In this document: in pieces, positions 5,804-14,382 of the stretch
Layout of the letters: each line of letters opens with the position of its first letter
How positions within the stretch are numbered: position 1 is the stretch's first letter
DNA from: SIG440 sp045532055
GTDB taxonomy: Bacteria > Bacillota > Clostridia > Monoglobales > Monoglobaceae
Length of the DNA stretch: 26,082 nt
Direction of reading: 5' to 3'
Assembly (NCBI GenBank): GCA_045532055.1
Contig: JAZSFF010000056.1
Span: 1-26,082 of the forward strand
The notes under the pieces: generated by a model
What the model saw: the letters and a program-made list of their open reading frames with translations, nothing else
Told to the model about the DNA's origin: nothing
Database searches by the model: none
Translations under genes and position numbers: made by a program

Positions 5804-8371
5804 CTACCTTCCTGTCTCCATTTCTTCCATATAATCAAGAAGTCTCCGCCATGCATCAAGATAACACTTTTTGTAGTATATATCCAGCGGCTCCGCTTTC
5901 TTTCTTGTAAGTATTTTAATCTCTTTGTTTGTAATACGTATCTGGCTTTTTGCATAACCCTTTGTCCAACCGATATCGGTATGCAAGTCACAGAAAAACC
6001 GATAGCTCGTAAGCACCCCTGCACGAATTGTCTTTTTCACATGTTCATGGGTAAAACGTGAATGGTCAACCCTGTGAAGAACCTTTGCCCTGGGCTGGAG
6101 TCCCACGCCATAGCCTATCTGCAGCATTTTAAAAGCAAGGGCCGTTTCCTCACCTCCTGCGAAATCGTTGCCCACTCTTCCATAACACATTCTAAATCCG
6201 CCCACTCGCCATATTGCAGAACGTCTCACTCCGTAATTCGCACCATAGGGGAATTCAAACTGCTGACTTACCTCACGGAAAGTACTGCCCGAAATCTTAA
6301 ACTGGCTCCACAGGCTCTCCCAGCCCTTGCGGAGAACCTTTGGCGTGGGGAAGGGTCTGTCAAGAATAACCTGCCCCCCCACAATTCCTACCTCGGGATG
6401 ATATTTAAAACCTGTATAAATCTCCTCAAGCAAATAGTAATCCGCCAGAACATCATCGTCAAGGAACAAAAGGTATTCGCCCTTGGCATTCCACATTCCG
6501 GCGTTGCGGGCATACGAAAGACCCCTTTGTGGAACACCGATATAACGGATGAATCCCTCTACTTGACTGTACTTTTTCTTGAAGTCAGCAACGGCATCCC
6601 TTATTCCCGATGTAAAGGGTGCATTGTCCACTATTATAATTTCATATTCCTTTTTGCTCATTGACTGGCGGATAACTGACCATATTGCATCAATCAGTTT
6701 TTCGCCACGCATGTATGTGCATATTATAATGGAAAGTTTCTTTTCATAATCCTCAGGTTCGTCAATCATTTTTTCAAGACCATAGAGTATATCATTCTTA
6801 ATCTTTGAATCAGCAAGGGAAAAGGCACTTTTCCCGTCTTTTACACCAAACCAGCCTCTGAAATCATCAATCTCCTGAAGTTCACCACCACTCAAAGTAA
6901 CTGCCAAATCAAATCCCTCGCCACCCTCACAGGTGTCTGAAATCAAAACAGAACCCGAAAGATTGACGTTTATTTTGTCTGTGTTTGAGTTTTCGCCTTT
7001 GCCAAAAAAGGCATAACAAAAACATGAGTATTCTTCCGCCGCAAAACAACTGTTTGCCTCATCTCGTGACATAATTACATGTCCTGCATCCTTTGCCGCT
7101 TGAACAAATTCAAGGTATGCAGGATTTTCCTCGTTCTCTGTTTCAATAACCCATACAAGAGCCGACATATAAAAGTCACGTCTGAAATCATCAAGGACCA
7201 TCAGCTTATAACGATTGCGGGTTATGCCCAGCTCCTTATCGTGGGCAGTGAGAGAATCCTTGTGAATGCGATAGAGATACAAAGGATTATCCTCGTCGGT
7301 ATGACGAATTTTAAGGAGAGAATTCATCCTCATCCAGTAGTCATAGTCCTCCAGATTGGTTTTATACTTTGAATAATCTCCCAGTATAAAAGCTGCGCTG
7401 CGTCTGTACATAAAAGCCGCACCAATTGTGTTGTTGGCAAAGGTGTTGAGACAATCTGCAGACTTTGGAAAACACACGTTCCCAGAAAAGAGGGGCTTTT
7501 CAAACCAAAAGTGTCCTCTTTTTACTTTTCCTTTTTTGTCAATCAGCCGCATATTGCCATAAACCATAGCGGTATCGGGATATCTTTTCAAATTCTCCGC
7601 CAGAACTTTGATACAGTCAGGCAACATAATGTTGTCCGCACTGGTCCAGGTAAGAAACTCACCCTTTGCCTCACGAAATCCCACAGACAGAGCTGAGGGC
7701 AATTTTTTGTTTTGCTGGTTTATTATCTTGATTCTCCTGTCCTTTTGTGCAAAACTCTCCGCAATTTCAAAACTTCGGTCGGTTGAGCCGTCATTTACAA
7801 TTATAAGCTCAAAATTTTCGTAGGATTGATTTAACACACTCTTTATAGAGCTTGCCAGAACATTTTCGCCGTTATACACAGGCAAAACAACCGAAACCAG
7901 ACCTTTTTCACAGGGAACATCAATCCTTTCCGTGATATTTCCCAACACTCTGTCTCTTTCGTTTTTGTATCTTTTGAATTTGTTGCTGCAAAGTTTAATG
8001 CGCCTTTTTTTGCTGTTTTTAATATTCTCTCGATTTAATGCCTCGTTAAGACCCTTGCGAAGAGTCAGCAAAAGTCCCATACGCTTGTAATCCGAAAGTA
8101 CCAAAAGAGAACGGATAAATGATATACCCGTCTTCTGCAGAATTTTTTCTATTTTAAGACCCGTACGCCAAACATAAGTCTCATGCAAATCAAGCTCTTC
8201 CTGCTTGTGCTGGTTTGCCTCGAACTGGATTTGCATAATTGCATTTCGGTCAGCCTCAATCCGCTCTTCCAAAGACTTTATCTGCTGTTCCTTTGCCTCA
8301 ATTTCCTGTTGGAGCACCTGGATATCTTTTTCACTTTTAAAAGTTTCTTGAGCATTGTTCAAATTATCCAT
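5804..8371 (-). CDS. Double-domain GT2 family glycosyltransferase with N-terminal coiled coil (paralogue B)
   Basis: An 855-residue paralogue of the next gene. Residues about 14-65 form a heptad-rich coiled coil (IEAKEQQIKSLEERIEADR) absent from paralogue A. GT2 domain 1 (about 157-405) has SVVLPVYNGENVLASSI, SADN (244-247) and LEDYDYW (340-346). Domain 2 (about 545-795) has LSIIICTY, FLDDD (636-640) and FAGGEET (737-743). Both genes share FRRDFY, KNDILY, GLSYARN, EFPYGAN and CYGRVGN/NYGRVGN blocks in the same order, so they arose by duplication of an already fused ancestor. The ATG at 8371 has AGGAGA eight bases ahead, and the stop of the ABC ATPase gene lies two bases before it, indicating translational coupling. 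The upstream extension to 8434 is rejected because it overlaps the ATPase gene. Likely a cytosolic enzyme extending a cell-surface polysaccharide; specificity is unknown. Confidence 0.88.
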   Translation of the reverse strand: MDNLNNAQETFKSEKDIQVLQQEIEAKEQQIKSLEERIEADRNAIMQIQFEANQHKQEELDLHETYVWRTGLKIEKILQKTGISFIRSLLVLSDYKRMGLLLTLRKGLNEALNRENIKNSKKRRIKLCSNKFKRYKNERDRVLGNITERIDVPCEKGLVSVVLPVYNGENVLASSIKSVLNQSYENFELIIVNDGSTDRSFEIAESFAQKDRRIKIINQQNKKLPSALSVGFREAKGEFLTWTSADNIMLPDCIKVLAENLKRYPDTAMVYGNMRLIDKKGKVKRGHFWFEKPLFSGNVCFPKSADCLNTFANNTIGAAFMYRRSAAFILGDYSKYKTNLEDYDYWMRMNSLLKIRHTDEDNPLYLYRIHKDSLTAHDKELGITRNRYKLMVLDDFRRDFYMSALVWVIETENEENPAYLEFVQAAKDAGHVIMSRDEANSCFAAEEYSCFCYAFFGKGENSNTDKINVNLSGSVLISDTCEGGEGFDLAVTLSGGELQEIDDFRGWFGVKDGKSAFSLADSKIKNDILYGLEKMIDEPEDYEKKLSIIICTYMRGEKLIDAIWSVIRQSMSKKEYEIIIVDNAPFTSGIRDAVADFKKKYSQVEGFIRYIGVPQRGLSYARNAGMWNAKGEYLLFLDDDVLADYYLLEEIYTGFKYHPEVGIVGGQVILDRPFPTPKVLRKGWESLWSQFKISGSTFREVSQQFEFPYGANYGVRRSAIWRVGGFRMCYGRVGNDFAGGEETALAFKMLQIGYGVGLQPRAKVLHRVDHSRFTHEHVKKTIRAGVLTSYRFFCDLHTDIGWTKGYAKSQIRITNKEIKILTRKKAEPLDIYYKKCYLDAWRRLLDYMEEMETGR

Positions 8372-8373
8372 TT

Positions 8374-9615
8374 TTAGTCTCCTATACTGATTTCCGATGG
8401 AACCTTTAAGACCCCAAAATACTCTCTGTCGCACATTATCTTTATATATGCAGCACCCTCTATATAATCATAGTAAGAAATTGGCAGAGTATGCCTCATC
8501 TCAAGACCCGTTGTCAAAGTATATTCCCCCACATTCAAAAATCCCGGAAAGCTTATTTTGACAATATTTCTGCCTGTTCTCTTGAACCGCATATCATAGT
8601 CGTGTAGTGCTGCAACCATAAGGTCCATACCGTTTTTATCCTTTAATGATATGGCAAGTCCTGTGGTGGAAAGGTCTGCATCAGCGGGAACATCCACCAC
8701 TGTCTCAACAGTGATTGTATCTCCGGACATAAAGACCTCTGTCTCCTTGTCCCCTTTTGAAACTCTTACATTCTTTATGCATCCGATTTTTGAGCCGAAC
8801 CGGTTTATTTCATTGAACTCTTTCTCTTGCTCCAGAAGTTCTTCGGTTTTTTTGTTAAGACCCTTAACCAGAGCCTCTGCGTCGGTTTCGTTGCTTGTTA
8901 TAAACTCCATATATTTGGAGGTCACCTCATTTACGTCGCCATCCATAATCAGCTTGCTGTTGTCAAGCCAGATTGCACGGGTACAAAACCTGCGTACAGC
9001 ATCAATATCATGACTTACAAAAAGGATAGTCTTTCCCTTTTCTTTCAATTCTTCAAATTTGTTGTAGCATTTTGCCTGGAAACGATAGTCACCAACCGCC
9101 AAAGCCTCGTCAACTATCAGGATTTCAGGGTCCGAATTGATTGCAACCGCAAAGGCAAGACGAACAAACATACCGCTGGAATAATTCTTCACCGGTCGGT
9201 TTATAAAATCACCTATTTCCGCAAATTTGGCAATCTCTTCAATCTTCTCGTCGACCTCTTCCTTTTTCATGCCCATAATAGTGCCGTTTAGATAAATATT
9301 TTCAATTCCAGTATACTCCGGATTAAAACCTGCACCAAGTTCCAAAAGAGCGGACACAGTGCCATTCATAATCTTCTCCCCTGAGGTCTGATTGATTACA
9401 CCTGTAAGTATTTTGAGGAGAGTGGATTTGCCAGAGCCGTTTTTGCCTATGATACCCACCGTTTCTCCCTTTTCAATAGAAAAGTTTATGTCGGTCAAGG
9501 CATAAAACTCCTGAATCTTGTTCTTATACCTCTTGGGGAACAAGGATTCCTTGATACGGTCTCCCGGCTTGTCATAAATTTTATAAACTTTGGTAAGATT
9601 TTTTACTTCAATCAT
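8374..9615 (-). CDS. Wzt/TagH-like polysaccharide ABC transporter ATP-binding protein
   Basis: A 413-residue ATPase of the type that powers export of O-antigen, teichoic acid or related glycans across the membrane. The ABC domain has Walker A GKNGSGKST (57-65), signature YSSGM (145-149), Walker B ILIVDE (165-170) and H-loop SHD (201-203). The YAL.DINF and ELGAGFNPEYTGIENIYLNG stretches are typical of the Wzt/TagH/RfbE branch. Residues about 270-410 form a C-terminal extension resembling the Wzt carbohydrate-binding beta-sandwich, which selects finished polymer chains. The partner permease (Wzm/TagG) is usually next to it but is absent from this window. Upstream lies dfrA, separated by its terminator, and downstream two glycosyltransferases follow with almost no gap. 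The ATG at 9615 has AACGGA as a modest ribosome binding site. No clear promoter is visible in the short gap before it. Confidence 0.9.
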   Translation of the reverse strand: MIEVKNLTKVYKIYDKPGDRIKESLFPKRYKNKIQEFYALTDINFSIEKGETVGIIGKNGSGKSTLLKILTGVINQTSGEKIMNGTVSALLELGAGFNPEYTGIENIYLNGTIMGMKKEEVDEKIEEIAKFAEIGDFINRPVKNYSSGMFVRLAFAVAINSDPEILIVDEALAVGDYRFQAKCYNKFEELKEKGKTILFVSHDIDAVRRFCTRAIWLDNSKLIMDGDVNEVTSKYMEFITSNETDAEALVKGLNKKTEELLEQEKEFNEINRFGSKIGCIKNVRVSKGDKETEVFMSGDTITVETVVDVPADADLSTTGLAISLKDKNGMDLMVAALHDYDMRFKRTGRNIVKISFPGFLNVGEYTLTTGLEMRHTLPISYYDYIEGAAYIKIMCDREYFGVLKVPSEISIGD

Positions 9616-9649
9616 TTTTATCCGTTCTTTCTCTTTGCATTATTCAAGC

Positions 9650-9681
9650 AAAAAAAGGGCATACAAACTGCCCCCTTTTTT
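9650..9681 (-). terminator. Rho-independent terminator after dfrA
   Basis: On the minus strand AAAAAAGGGGGC and GCCCTTTTTT flank a short loop and are followed by further T. The 5' arm overlaps the TAA stop of dfrA. This should end the dnaN-to-dfrA transcript and isolate the glycan cluster. The sequence is nearly symmetric, but no plus-strand gene is near enough to use it. Confidence 0.8.
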
Positions 9682-10174
9682 AAACATCTTTCTTATAGGT
9701 CACAAATGTTATATAAAGACCCTTTTCTGTTTTAATCATTTCTTCGTTGGCAATATACCACTCATTTATTTCATCAAAGTTCAGTATAAATCTGTCAGCG
9801 TCATATTCCTTATCTATTTTTGTTATATATGCAATATCGCAAAACTTTGCAGATTCTCTGTAAACCGATTCTCCGCCGATAAAAAATATGTCATCATCCT
9901 GATATTCTTTCCTTGCCTCAGAAATGGCGTCCTCCATGCTTTTGCAAACAGTTACACCCTCTGGACAAAAGCTCTCGTCATGGGTCAGAACGATATTCAG
10001 TCTCTTGGGCAAGGGCTTTTGGTTGGGAAATGATAAAAAAGTTTTCTTTCCCATAATCACAGCTTTACCCATGGTTTTTTCTCTGAAAAACTTCATATCC
10101 TCAGGGATGTGGTCAAGCAAATCTCCGTCCTTGCCTATTCCCCAGTTTAAATCTGCGGCTGCTATAATATTCAT
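9680..10174 (-). CDS. dfrA: Dihydrofolate reductase
   Basis: Reduces dihydrofolate to tetrahydrofolate with NADPH, regenerating the folate oxidised by thymidylate synthase. The 164-residue product opens MNIIAAADLNWGIGKDGDLL and continues HIPEDMKFFREKT (substrate region with the acidic active-site residue), GKAVIMGKKTFLSF (cofactor loop), PLPKRLNIVLTHD and FFIGGESVYRES, all standard DHFR blocks. The chosen ATG at 10174 follows GAAGGTGAG and lies 13 bases after the thyA stop. An in-frame ATG at 10198 would overlap thyA and has no better site. It is the last gene of the dnaN operon and directly follows its metabolic partner thyA. The chromosomal context points to the housekeeping enzyme rather than an acquired resistance gene. 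Confidence 0.94.
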   Translation of the reverse strand: MNIIAAADLNWGIGKDGDLLDHIPEDMKFFREKTMGKAVIMGKKTFLSFPNQKPLPKRLNIVLTHDESFCPEGVTVCKSMEDAISEARKEYQDDDIFFIGGESVYRESAKFCDIAYITKIDKEYDADRFILNFDEINEWYIANEEMIKTEKGLYITFVTYKKDV

Positions 10175-10187
10175 ATTCTCACCTTCA

Positions 10188-11018
10188 CTAAATCGCAATC
10201 GGAATATTTTTTATCTGTTCATTTTTTTGATAATTTTCCAAAACAAAGTCGTCCACTGTAAAATCATAAAAGTTCTTGATTTCTTTGTTTATTATAAGCT
10301 TTGGAGCATCAAATTGAGGTCTTTTTATCATTTCTTCAATAACAGGAACGTGCCTGTCATAAATATGTGCATCGGCAATAACGTGAACAAATTCGCCCAC
10401 CTCAAGGCCGCTGACCTGGGCAAACATATGGGTCAGCGCGGCATACTGGACAACATTCCAGTTGTTTGCTGCCAGCACATCCTGTGACCGCTGATTGAGG
10501 ACCGCATTCAACCTATTTCCGGTGACATTGAATGTCATACTGTACGCACAGGGATAGAGATTCATCTCACTTAGATCCTGATGCACATAGATATTTGTCA
10601 TAATCCGGCGACTGTAGGGATTATTCTTTAAATCATAGAGAACTCTGTCAACCTGATCAAATTCACCCTCGGGATACTTGTGCTTTACCGACATCTGATA
10701 TCCGTATGCCTTGCCGATTGAACCATTTTCATCCGCCCAGCTGTCCCAGATGTGACTGTTTAAGTCCTTTATATTGTTGGATTTTTTCTGCCAAATCCAA
10801 AGAATTTCGTCAATAGCACTTTTTAAGTATGTGGGACGAAGTGTCAGAATAGGAAATTCTTCAGCAAGATTATAACGGTTCACCACCCCGAATTTCTTTA
10901 TGGTATGGGCAGGTGTCCCGTCCTCCCATTTGGGGCGAACTTCACATTCTTTATCTGACCAGCCGTTGTCTATTATATCACGGCACATATCCACAAAAAT
11001 TTTATCAGCTCTGCTCAT
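10188..11018 (-). CDS. thyA: Thymidylate synthase (ThyA type)
   Basis: Methylates dUMP to dTMP using methylene-tetrahydrofolate. The 276-residue product carries the nucleophile Cys157 in YPCAYSMTFNVTG, the dUMP phosphate-binding NQRSQDV segment (175-181), and DAHIYDRH (216-223), the family HxY motif. The SRR at 136-138 is the second arginine contact. Some positions differ from the E. coli enzyme: PCA instead of PCH, and AANNWNVVQYA instead of the LGxPFNIxxYA type. From memory these match a clade common in clostridia, so I do not regard them as loss of function. The ATG at 11018 lies 10 bases after the gyrB stop, with AGGTGA starting inside that stop codon, so translation is probably coupled. 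dfrA follows, giving a two-step dTMP module. Confidence 0.95.
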   Translation of the reverse strand: MSRADKIFVDMCRDIIDNGWSDKECEVRPKWEDGTPAHTIKKFGVVNRYNLAEEFPILTLRPTYLKSAIDEILWIWQKKSNNIKDLNSHIWDSWADENGSIGKAYGYQMSVKHKYPEGEFDQVDRVLYDLKNNPYSRRIMTNIYVHQDLSEMNLYPCAYSMTFNVTGNRLNAVLNQRSQDVLAANNWNVVQYAALTHMFAQVSGLEVGEFVHVIADAHIYDRHVPVIEEMIKRPQFDAPKLIINKEIKNFYDFTVDDFVLENYQKNEQIKNIPIAI

Positions 11019-11028
11019 ATAAAATCAC

Positions 11029-12957
11029 CTATATATCAAGATTAACAACCGACTTGGAATGTTCTTCAATGAATTCACGTCTTGGCTCTACCTTGTCACC
11101 CATAAGAACTGTAAATATTTCATCGGCTCTCTTTGCATCCTCAAGGTCAACACGGAGCATGATTCTCTTTTCGGGGTCCATTGTTGTCTCCCAGAGCTGT
11201 TCGGGGTTCATTTCACCAAGACCCTTGTATCTCTGGATTGATGCATCCGGAATTTGCTGAAGTGCTTCTTTCAAGTCCTCATCAGTATATGCATAAATAA
11301 CCTTTTTACCCTTGTAAACCTTATAAAGTGGTGGCTGTGCGATATACACATGTCCCTCTCTTATAAGTGGTTCCATATAACGGAAGAAGAATGTGAGCAA
11401 AAGTGTTCTGATATGGGCACCGTCCACGTCGGCATCGGCCATGATTACAACTTTGCCGTATCTGATTTTTGAAACGTCAAAGTCGCTGCCAATACCTGCA
11501 CCAATTGCTGTAATAACAGGCAACAGCTTTTCGTTTGAAAATACCTTGTCAATACGTGACTTTTCAACATTGAGCATTTTGCCCCACAAGGGAAGTATAG
11601 CCTGAAAACGTCTGTCACGGCCCTGCTTTGCACTGCCGCCCGCAGAATCTCCCTCGACGATATAAATCTCAGTAAATTCGGTATCTCTTGATGAACAATC
11701 TGCCAGTTTACCCGGAAGTGTACTGCTTTCAAGAGCTGATTTTCTTCTTGTGCTTTCTCTTGCCCTCTTTGCCGCCTCTCTTGCACGGGATGCGGTCATT
11801 GCTTTGTCAATAATAATCTTTGCAACTGCAGGATTTTCTTCCAAAAATTCTGCCAGCTTTTCGTTTACCATTTTTTCCACAATGGTTCTCATTTCGCTGT
11901 TTCCAAGTTTGGTCTTGGTCTGACCCTCAAATTGTGCCTCTGTAACCTTGACCGAAATTATGCAGGCAAGACCCTCACGGGTGTCCTCACCGCTGAGATT
12001 TTTGTCCCCGTCTTTCAGCATTTTATACTTTCTTGCATAATCATTCAAAACTTTGGTAAGTGCGGTCTTAAATCCTGTTTCGTGGGTTCCACCCTCTGTA
12101 GTATTGATGTTGTTGGCAAAACTTTCGATATTTTCGGTGTATCCATCATTATACTGCATGGCAATCTCTGCCTCAGAGTTTTCACGGATACAGTTTACAT
12201 ATATAACATCCTGATGGACAGCCTCTTTGTTTCTGTTGAGGTACTGAACAAATTCCTTTATACCGCCCTCATAGTGAAGAACGTTTTCTCTGTAATTTCC
12301 GTTTTCGTCAGGTCTTTCATCTTTAAGAACAATTTTTACCCCTGCATTGAGAAATGCTTGTTCTCTCAGTCTGTTGAGCAAAATATCATAGTCATAAACC
12401 AGCTCTTCAAAAATCAAATGGTCAGGTTTGAAGTGAACAAATGTACCTGTTTTGTCAGTATCACCAATTATCTTCAGCTCGTTTTGTTTTTCGCCACGCT
12501 CATACTTCTGATAATAAACGTTTTTGCCGTCGCAAATTTCAACTTCCAGATATTCAGAAAGAGCATTAACAACCGAAGCACCAACACCATGGAGACCGCC
12601 GGAAACTTTGTATCCGCCACCGCCGAACTTACCTCCGGCATGAAGCACAGTAAATACAACCTCAACCGCAGGGAGTCCTGTCTGTGCCTGAATGCCTACA
12701 GGTATACCACGGCCGTCATCCTTTACTGTAATTGAGTTGTCCTCTTTAATTGTAACCTGAATTTCCTTGCAGTAACCCGCCAACGCTTCGTCAATGGAGT
12801 TGTCCACAATTTCATAAACCAAATGGTGAAGACCTCGGGAAGTGGTAGAACCAATATACATACCGGGTCTCTTTCTTACCGCCTCAAGCCCCTCAAGAAC
12901 CTGAATTTGACTCTCGTCATATGAATTTTCAACGGGTACATTTGTTATATCTGACAT
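11029..12957 (-). CDS. gyrB: DNA gyrase subunit B
   Basis: ATPase subunit of DNA gyrase, which introduces negative supercoils as an A2B2 complex. The 642-residue product is normal for Gram-positive GyrB. Seen in order are LEAVRKRPGMYIGS, the Bergerat-fold EIVDNSIDEALAGYC and VKDDGRGIPVG, the GGKFGGGGYKVSGGLHGVGA lid, the transducer, and the TOPRIM blocks IVEGDSAGGSAKQGRDR and MADADVDGAHIRTLLL with acidic metal ligands. The tail IQRYKGLGEMNPEQLW is also present. The ATG at 12957 is preceded by AAAGGTAAAAGG. remB lies 73 bases upstream. gyrA, the usual downstream neighbour near the origin, is replaced here by thyA. Identification is secure, and the length and QRYKGLGEM tail fit GyrB better than ParE. 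Confidence 0.97.
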   Translation of the reverse strand: MSDITNVPVENSYDESQIQVLEGLEAVRKRPGMYIGSTTSRGLHHLVYEIVDNSIDEALAGYCKEIQVTIKEDNSITVKDDGRGIPVGIQAQTGLPAVEVVFTVLHAGGKFGGGGYKVSGGLHGVGASVVNALSEYLEVEICDGKNVYYQKYERGEKQNELKIIGDTDKTGTFVHFKPDHLIFEELVYDYDILLNRLREQAFLNAGVKIVLKDERPDENGNYRENVLHYEGGIKEFVQYLNRNKEAVHQDVIYVNCIRENSEAEIAMQYNDGYTENIESFANNINTTEGGTHETGFKTALTKVLNDYARKYKMLKDGDKNLSGEDTREGLACIISVKVTEAQFEGQTKTKLGNSEMRTIVEKMVNEKLAEFLEENPAVAKIIIDKAMTASRAREAAKRARESTRRKSALESSTLPGKLADCSSRDTEFTEIYIVEGDSAGGSAKQGRDRRFQAILPLWGKMLNVEKSRIDKVFSNEKLLPVITAIGAGIGSDFDVSKIRYGKVVIMADADVDGAHIRTLLLTFFFRYMEPLIREGHVYIAQPPLYKVYKGKKVIYAYTDEDLKEALQQIPDASIQRYKGLGEMNPEQLWETTMDPEKRIMLRVDLEDAKRADEIFTVLMGDKVEPRREFIEEHSKSVVNLDI

Positions 12958-13030
12958 AAACTTTAACCTTTTACCTTTCTGACTCTATTTCAAAAGAGTG
13001 ATTTTTTATTTAAAAAGTAAAATCCTTAAT

Positions 13031-13291
13031 TTAAAAATCTTTATATTTTTTTATTCTTCCTGCTAATGCTTTAGTTGAAATGTTGGTTATATAAACCACC
13101 GACTGACCCTTTTCCTCACATATAACAAAGGATTTGGGAATTTCCTCAGACACATTTCTTACAAAACCCTCTTCCTCCACAATCTTCAAAAACTCCTTTG
13201 AATATTTAGAAATTGAGGTGCTTTCAAGGTCAAGAATTGATATTATATTTTTTGTGTTTACAACCGTGTCACAGCCTAAATGGAGGTACAC
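13031..13291 (-). CDS. remB: RemB (YaaB)-like DUF370 protein
   Basis: An 86-residue protein of the RemA/RemB (DUF370, 'extracellular matrix regulator') family. It begins YLHLGCDTVVNTKNIISILDLE, the family opening, and ends with KGQSVVYITNISTKALAGRI, also typical. In Bacillus subtilis the orthologue lies at exactly this spot between recF and gyrB. The start is a GTG at 13291 inside the last 16 bases of recF, with GGAAGTG a suitable distance upstream. The overlap suggests translational coupling with recF. RemA relatives bind DNA to activate matrix genes. What RemB does in a clostridium is not known to me, so the functional label is by family only. Confidence 0.88.
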   Translation of the reverse strand: MYLHLGCDTVVNTKNIISILDLESTSISKYSKEFLKIVEEEGFVRNVSEEIPKSFVICEEKGQSVVYITNISTKALAGRIKKYKDF

Positions 13292-14382
13292 TCTACAACA
13301 CTTCCTTTTTCTATTTTTATAAACTTTCCCTCTTTGAACGTTTTGAACCTTTCACTGTCTGTACATGTAATAAAAATCTGCATATCGGTCAGCTTGTTCA
13401 AAACGTAATCCTGACGGTGGCTGTCAAGTTCACTCATTATGTCATCAAGGAGGAGTACAGGATACTCGCCCATCTCTTCGCGAAAAAGCTCAACCTCAGC
13501 AATTTTTTGAACCAGTACCGCTGTTTTCTGCTGTCCCTGAGAACCAAAAAGTTTCAAATCAGCACCATTTATTTTGAATTCAATATCATCTCTGTGAGGT
13601 CCCAGAATACACTCCCGATATCTAATTTCACGGTTTAGAATATCCTTTGCCTTTTCTTTTAAAATCTCTTTTATATTATCAACTGAACATTGTTCAATTT
13701 TTATGCCGCAGGATATATAATCCATATTAAGATTTTCCTTGCCCTCTGAAATATCAAGTTGAATTTTTTGGGCAATAGATTCAATTTTTTTTATATACTC
13801 AAACCTTATTTTTATTATATAAGAAGCAATGTCTATGAGCTTTTCATTAAGCACCGAAAGCAGAATCTCATCAATTTTTTCTTCTTTCAAAAGCCTGCTT
13901 TTTTGCTCAATCAGTTTTCTGTATTCCGAAATTGCACCAAGATAACCAACTTTAAGTTGACTTATCATTATGTCAATATTTTTGCGACGTTTCTTTGGTC
14001 CTTCACGGATAAGACTTAAATATTCAGGACCAAAAAATACTACATTAAATTTGCCAACCAAGTCACTGTTTTTTTTCACGGGAATTTCATTTATAAATAT
14101 CTTTTTTTTCTTGTTTTCATAAAGTTTTATTTCACCAGAAGTTTCAGACCCTTTGGAAAGAAAAGAAATTTCGATATTTGCAAAGCTTTCACCGAACTTT
14201 ATCATTTCATTATCCTTTGATGCCCGATTTGATTTGCCAAGTGAAAAAAGATATATTCCCTCTAAAATATTTGTTTTTCCTTGAGCATTGTTGCCATAAA
14301 TTATATTCAATTTTTCATGAAACTCTATTTTTTCGTTTTCATAATTTCTAAAATTACGAAAACTTATATTTTTTACTTTCAT
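13276..14382 (-). CDS. recF: DNA replication and repair protein RecF
   Basis: SMC-like ATPase that helps load RecA at stalled forks and gaps together with RecO and RecR. The 368-residue product shows the N-terminal KVKNISFRNFRNYE, Walker A GNNAQGKTN followed by ILEGIYLFSLGKSNR, the family GPEYLSLIREGPKKRRKNID segment, the signature-like LFGSQGQQKT, and Walker B VLLLDDIMSELDSHR near the C-terminus. Its ATG shares one base with the dnaN stop codon (TAATG), so the two genes are translationally coupled. Its own end overlaps remB. The small S4-domain gene (yaaA/rlbA) that often sits between dnaN and recF in Firmicutes is absent. Confidence 0.97.
   Translation of the reverse strand: MKVKNISFRNFRNYENEKIEFHEKLNIIYGNNAQGKTNILEGIYLFSLGKSNRASKDNEMIKFGESFANIEISFLSKGSETSGEIKLYENKKKKIFINEIPVKKNSDLVGKFNVVFFGPEYLSLIREGPKKRRKNIDIMISQLKVGYLGAISEYRKLIEQKSRLLKEEKIDEILLSVLNEKLIDIASYIIKIRFEYIKKIESIAQKIQLDISEGKENLNMDYISCGIKIEQCSVDNIKEILKEKAKDILNREIRYRECILGPHRDDIEFKINGADLKLFGSQGQQKTAVLVQKIAEVELFREEMGEYPVLLLDDIMSELDSHRQDYVLNKLTDMQIFITCTDSERFKTFKEGKFIKIEKGSVVECTSI

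Noticed and set aside
5794..6024. 77-residue N-terminal extension of glycosyltransferase A
   Set aside because: It overlaps the upstream glycosyltransferase gene out of frame, and a good ribosome binding site precedes the ATG at 5793.
6062..6664. 200-residue plus-strand open frame
   Set aside because: It is antisense to the conserved second GT2 domain, has no ribosome binding site worth noting and no recognisable motif.
8372..8434. 21-residue N-terminal extension of glycosyltransferase B
   Set aside because: It overlaps the ABC ATPase coding region. The ATG at 8371 has a clear AGGAGA site.
10188..11018. PCA instead of PCH at the ThyA active site
   Set aside because: The nucleophilic Cys is kept, and the change matches a ThyA clade I recall in clostridia.
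11932..12735. 267-residue plus-strand open frame
   Set aside because: It is antisense to gyrB, and its composition is the mirror of gyrB codons.
11029..12957. PLWGK in GyrB where E. coli has PLRGK
   Set aside because: As I recall, tryptophan here is common in clostridial GyrB, so it is lineage variation and not a defect.
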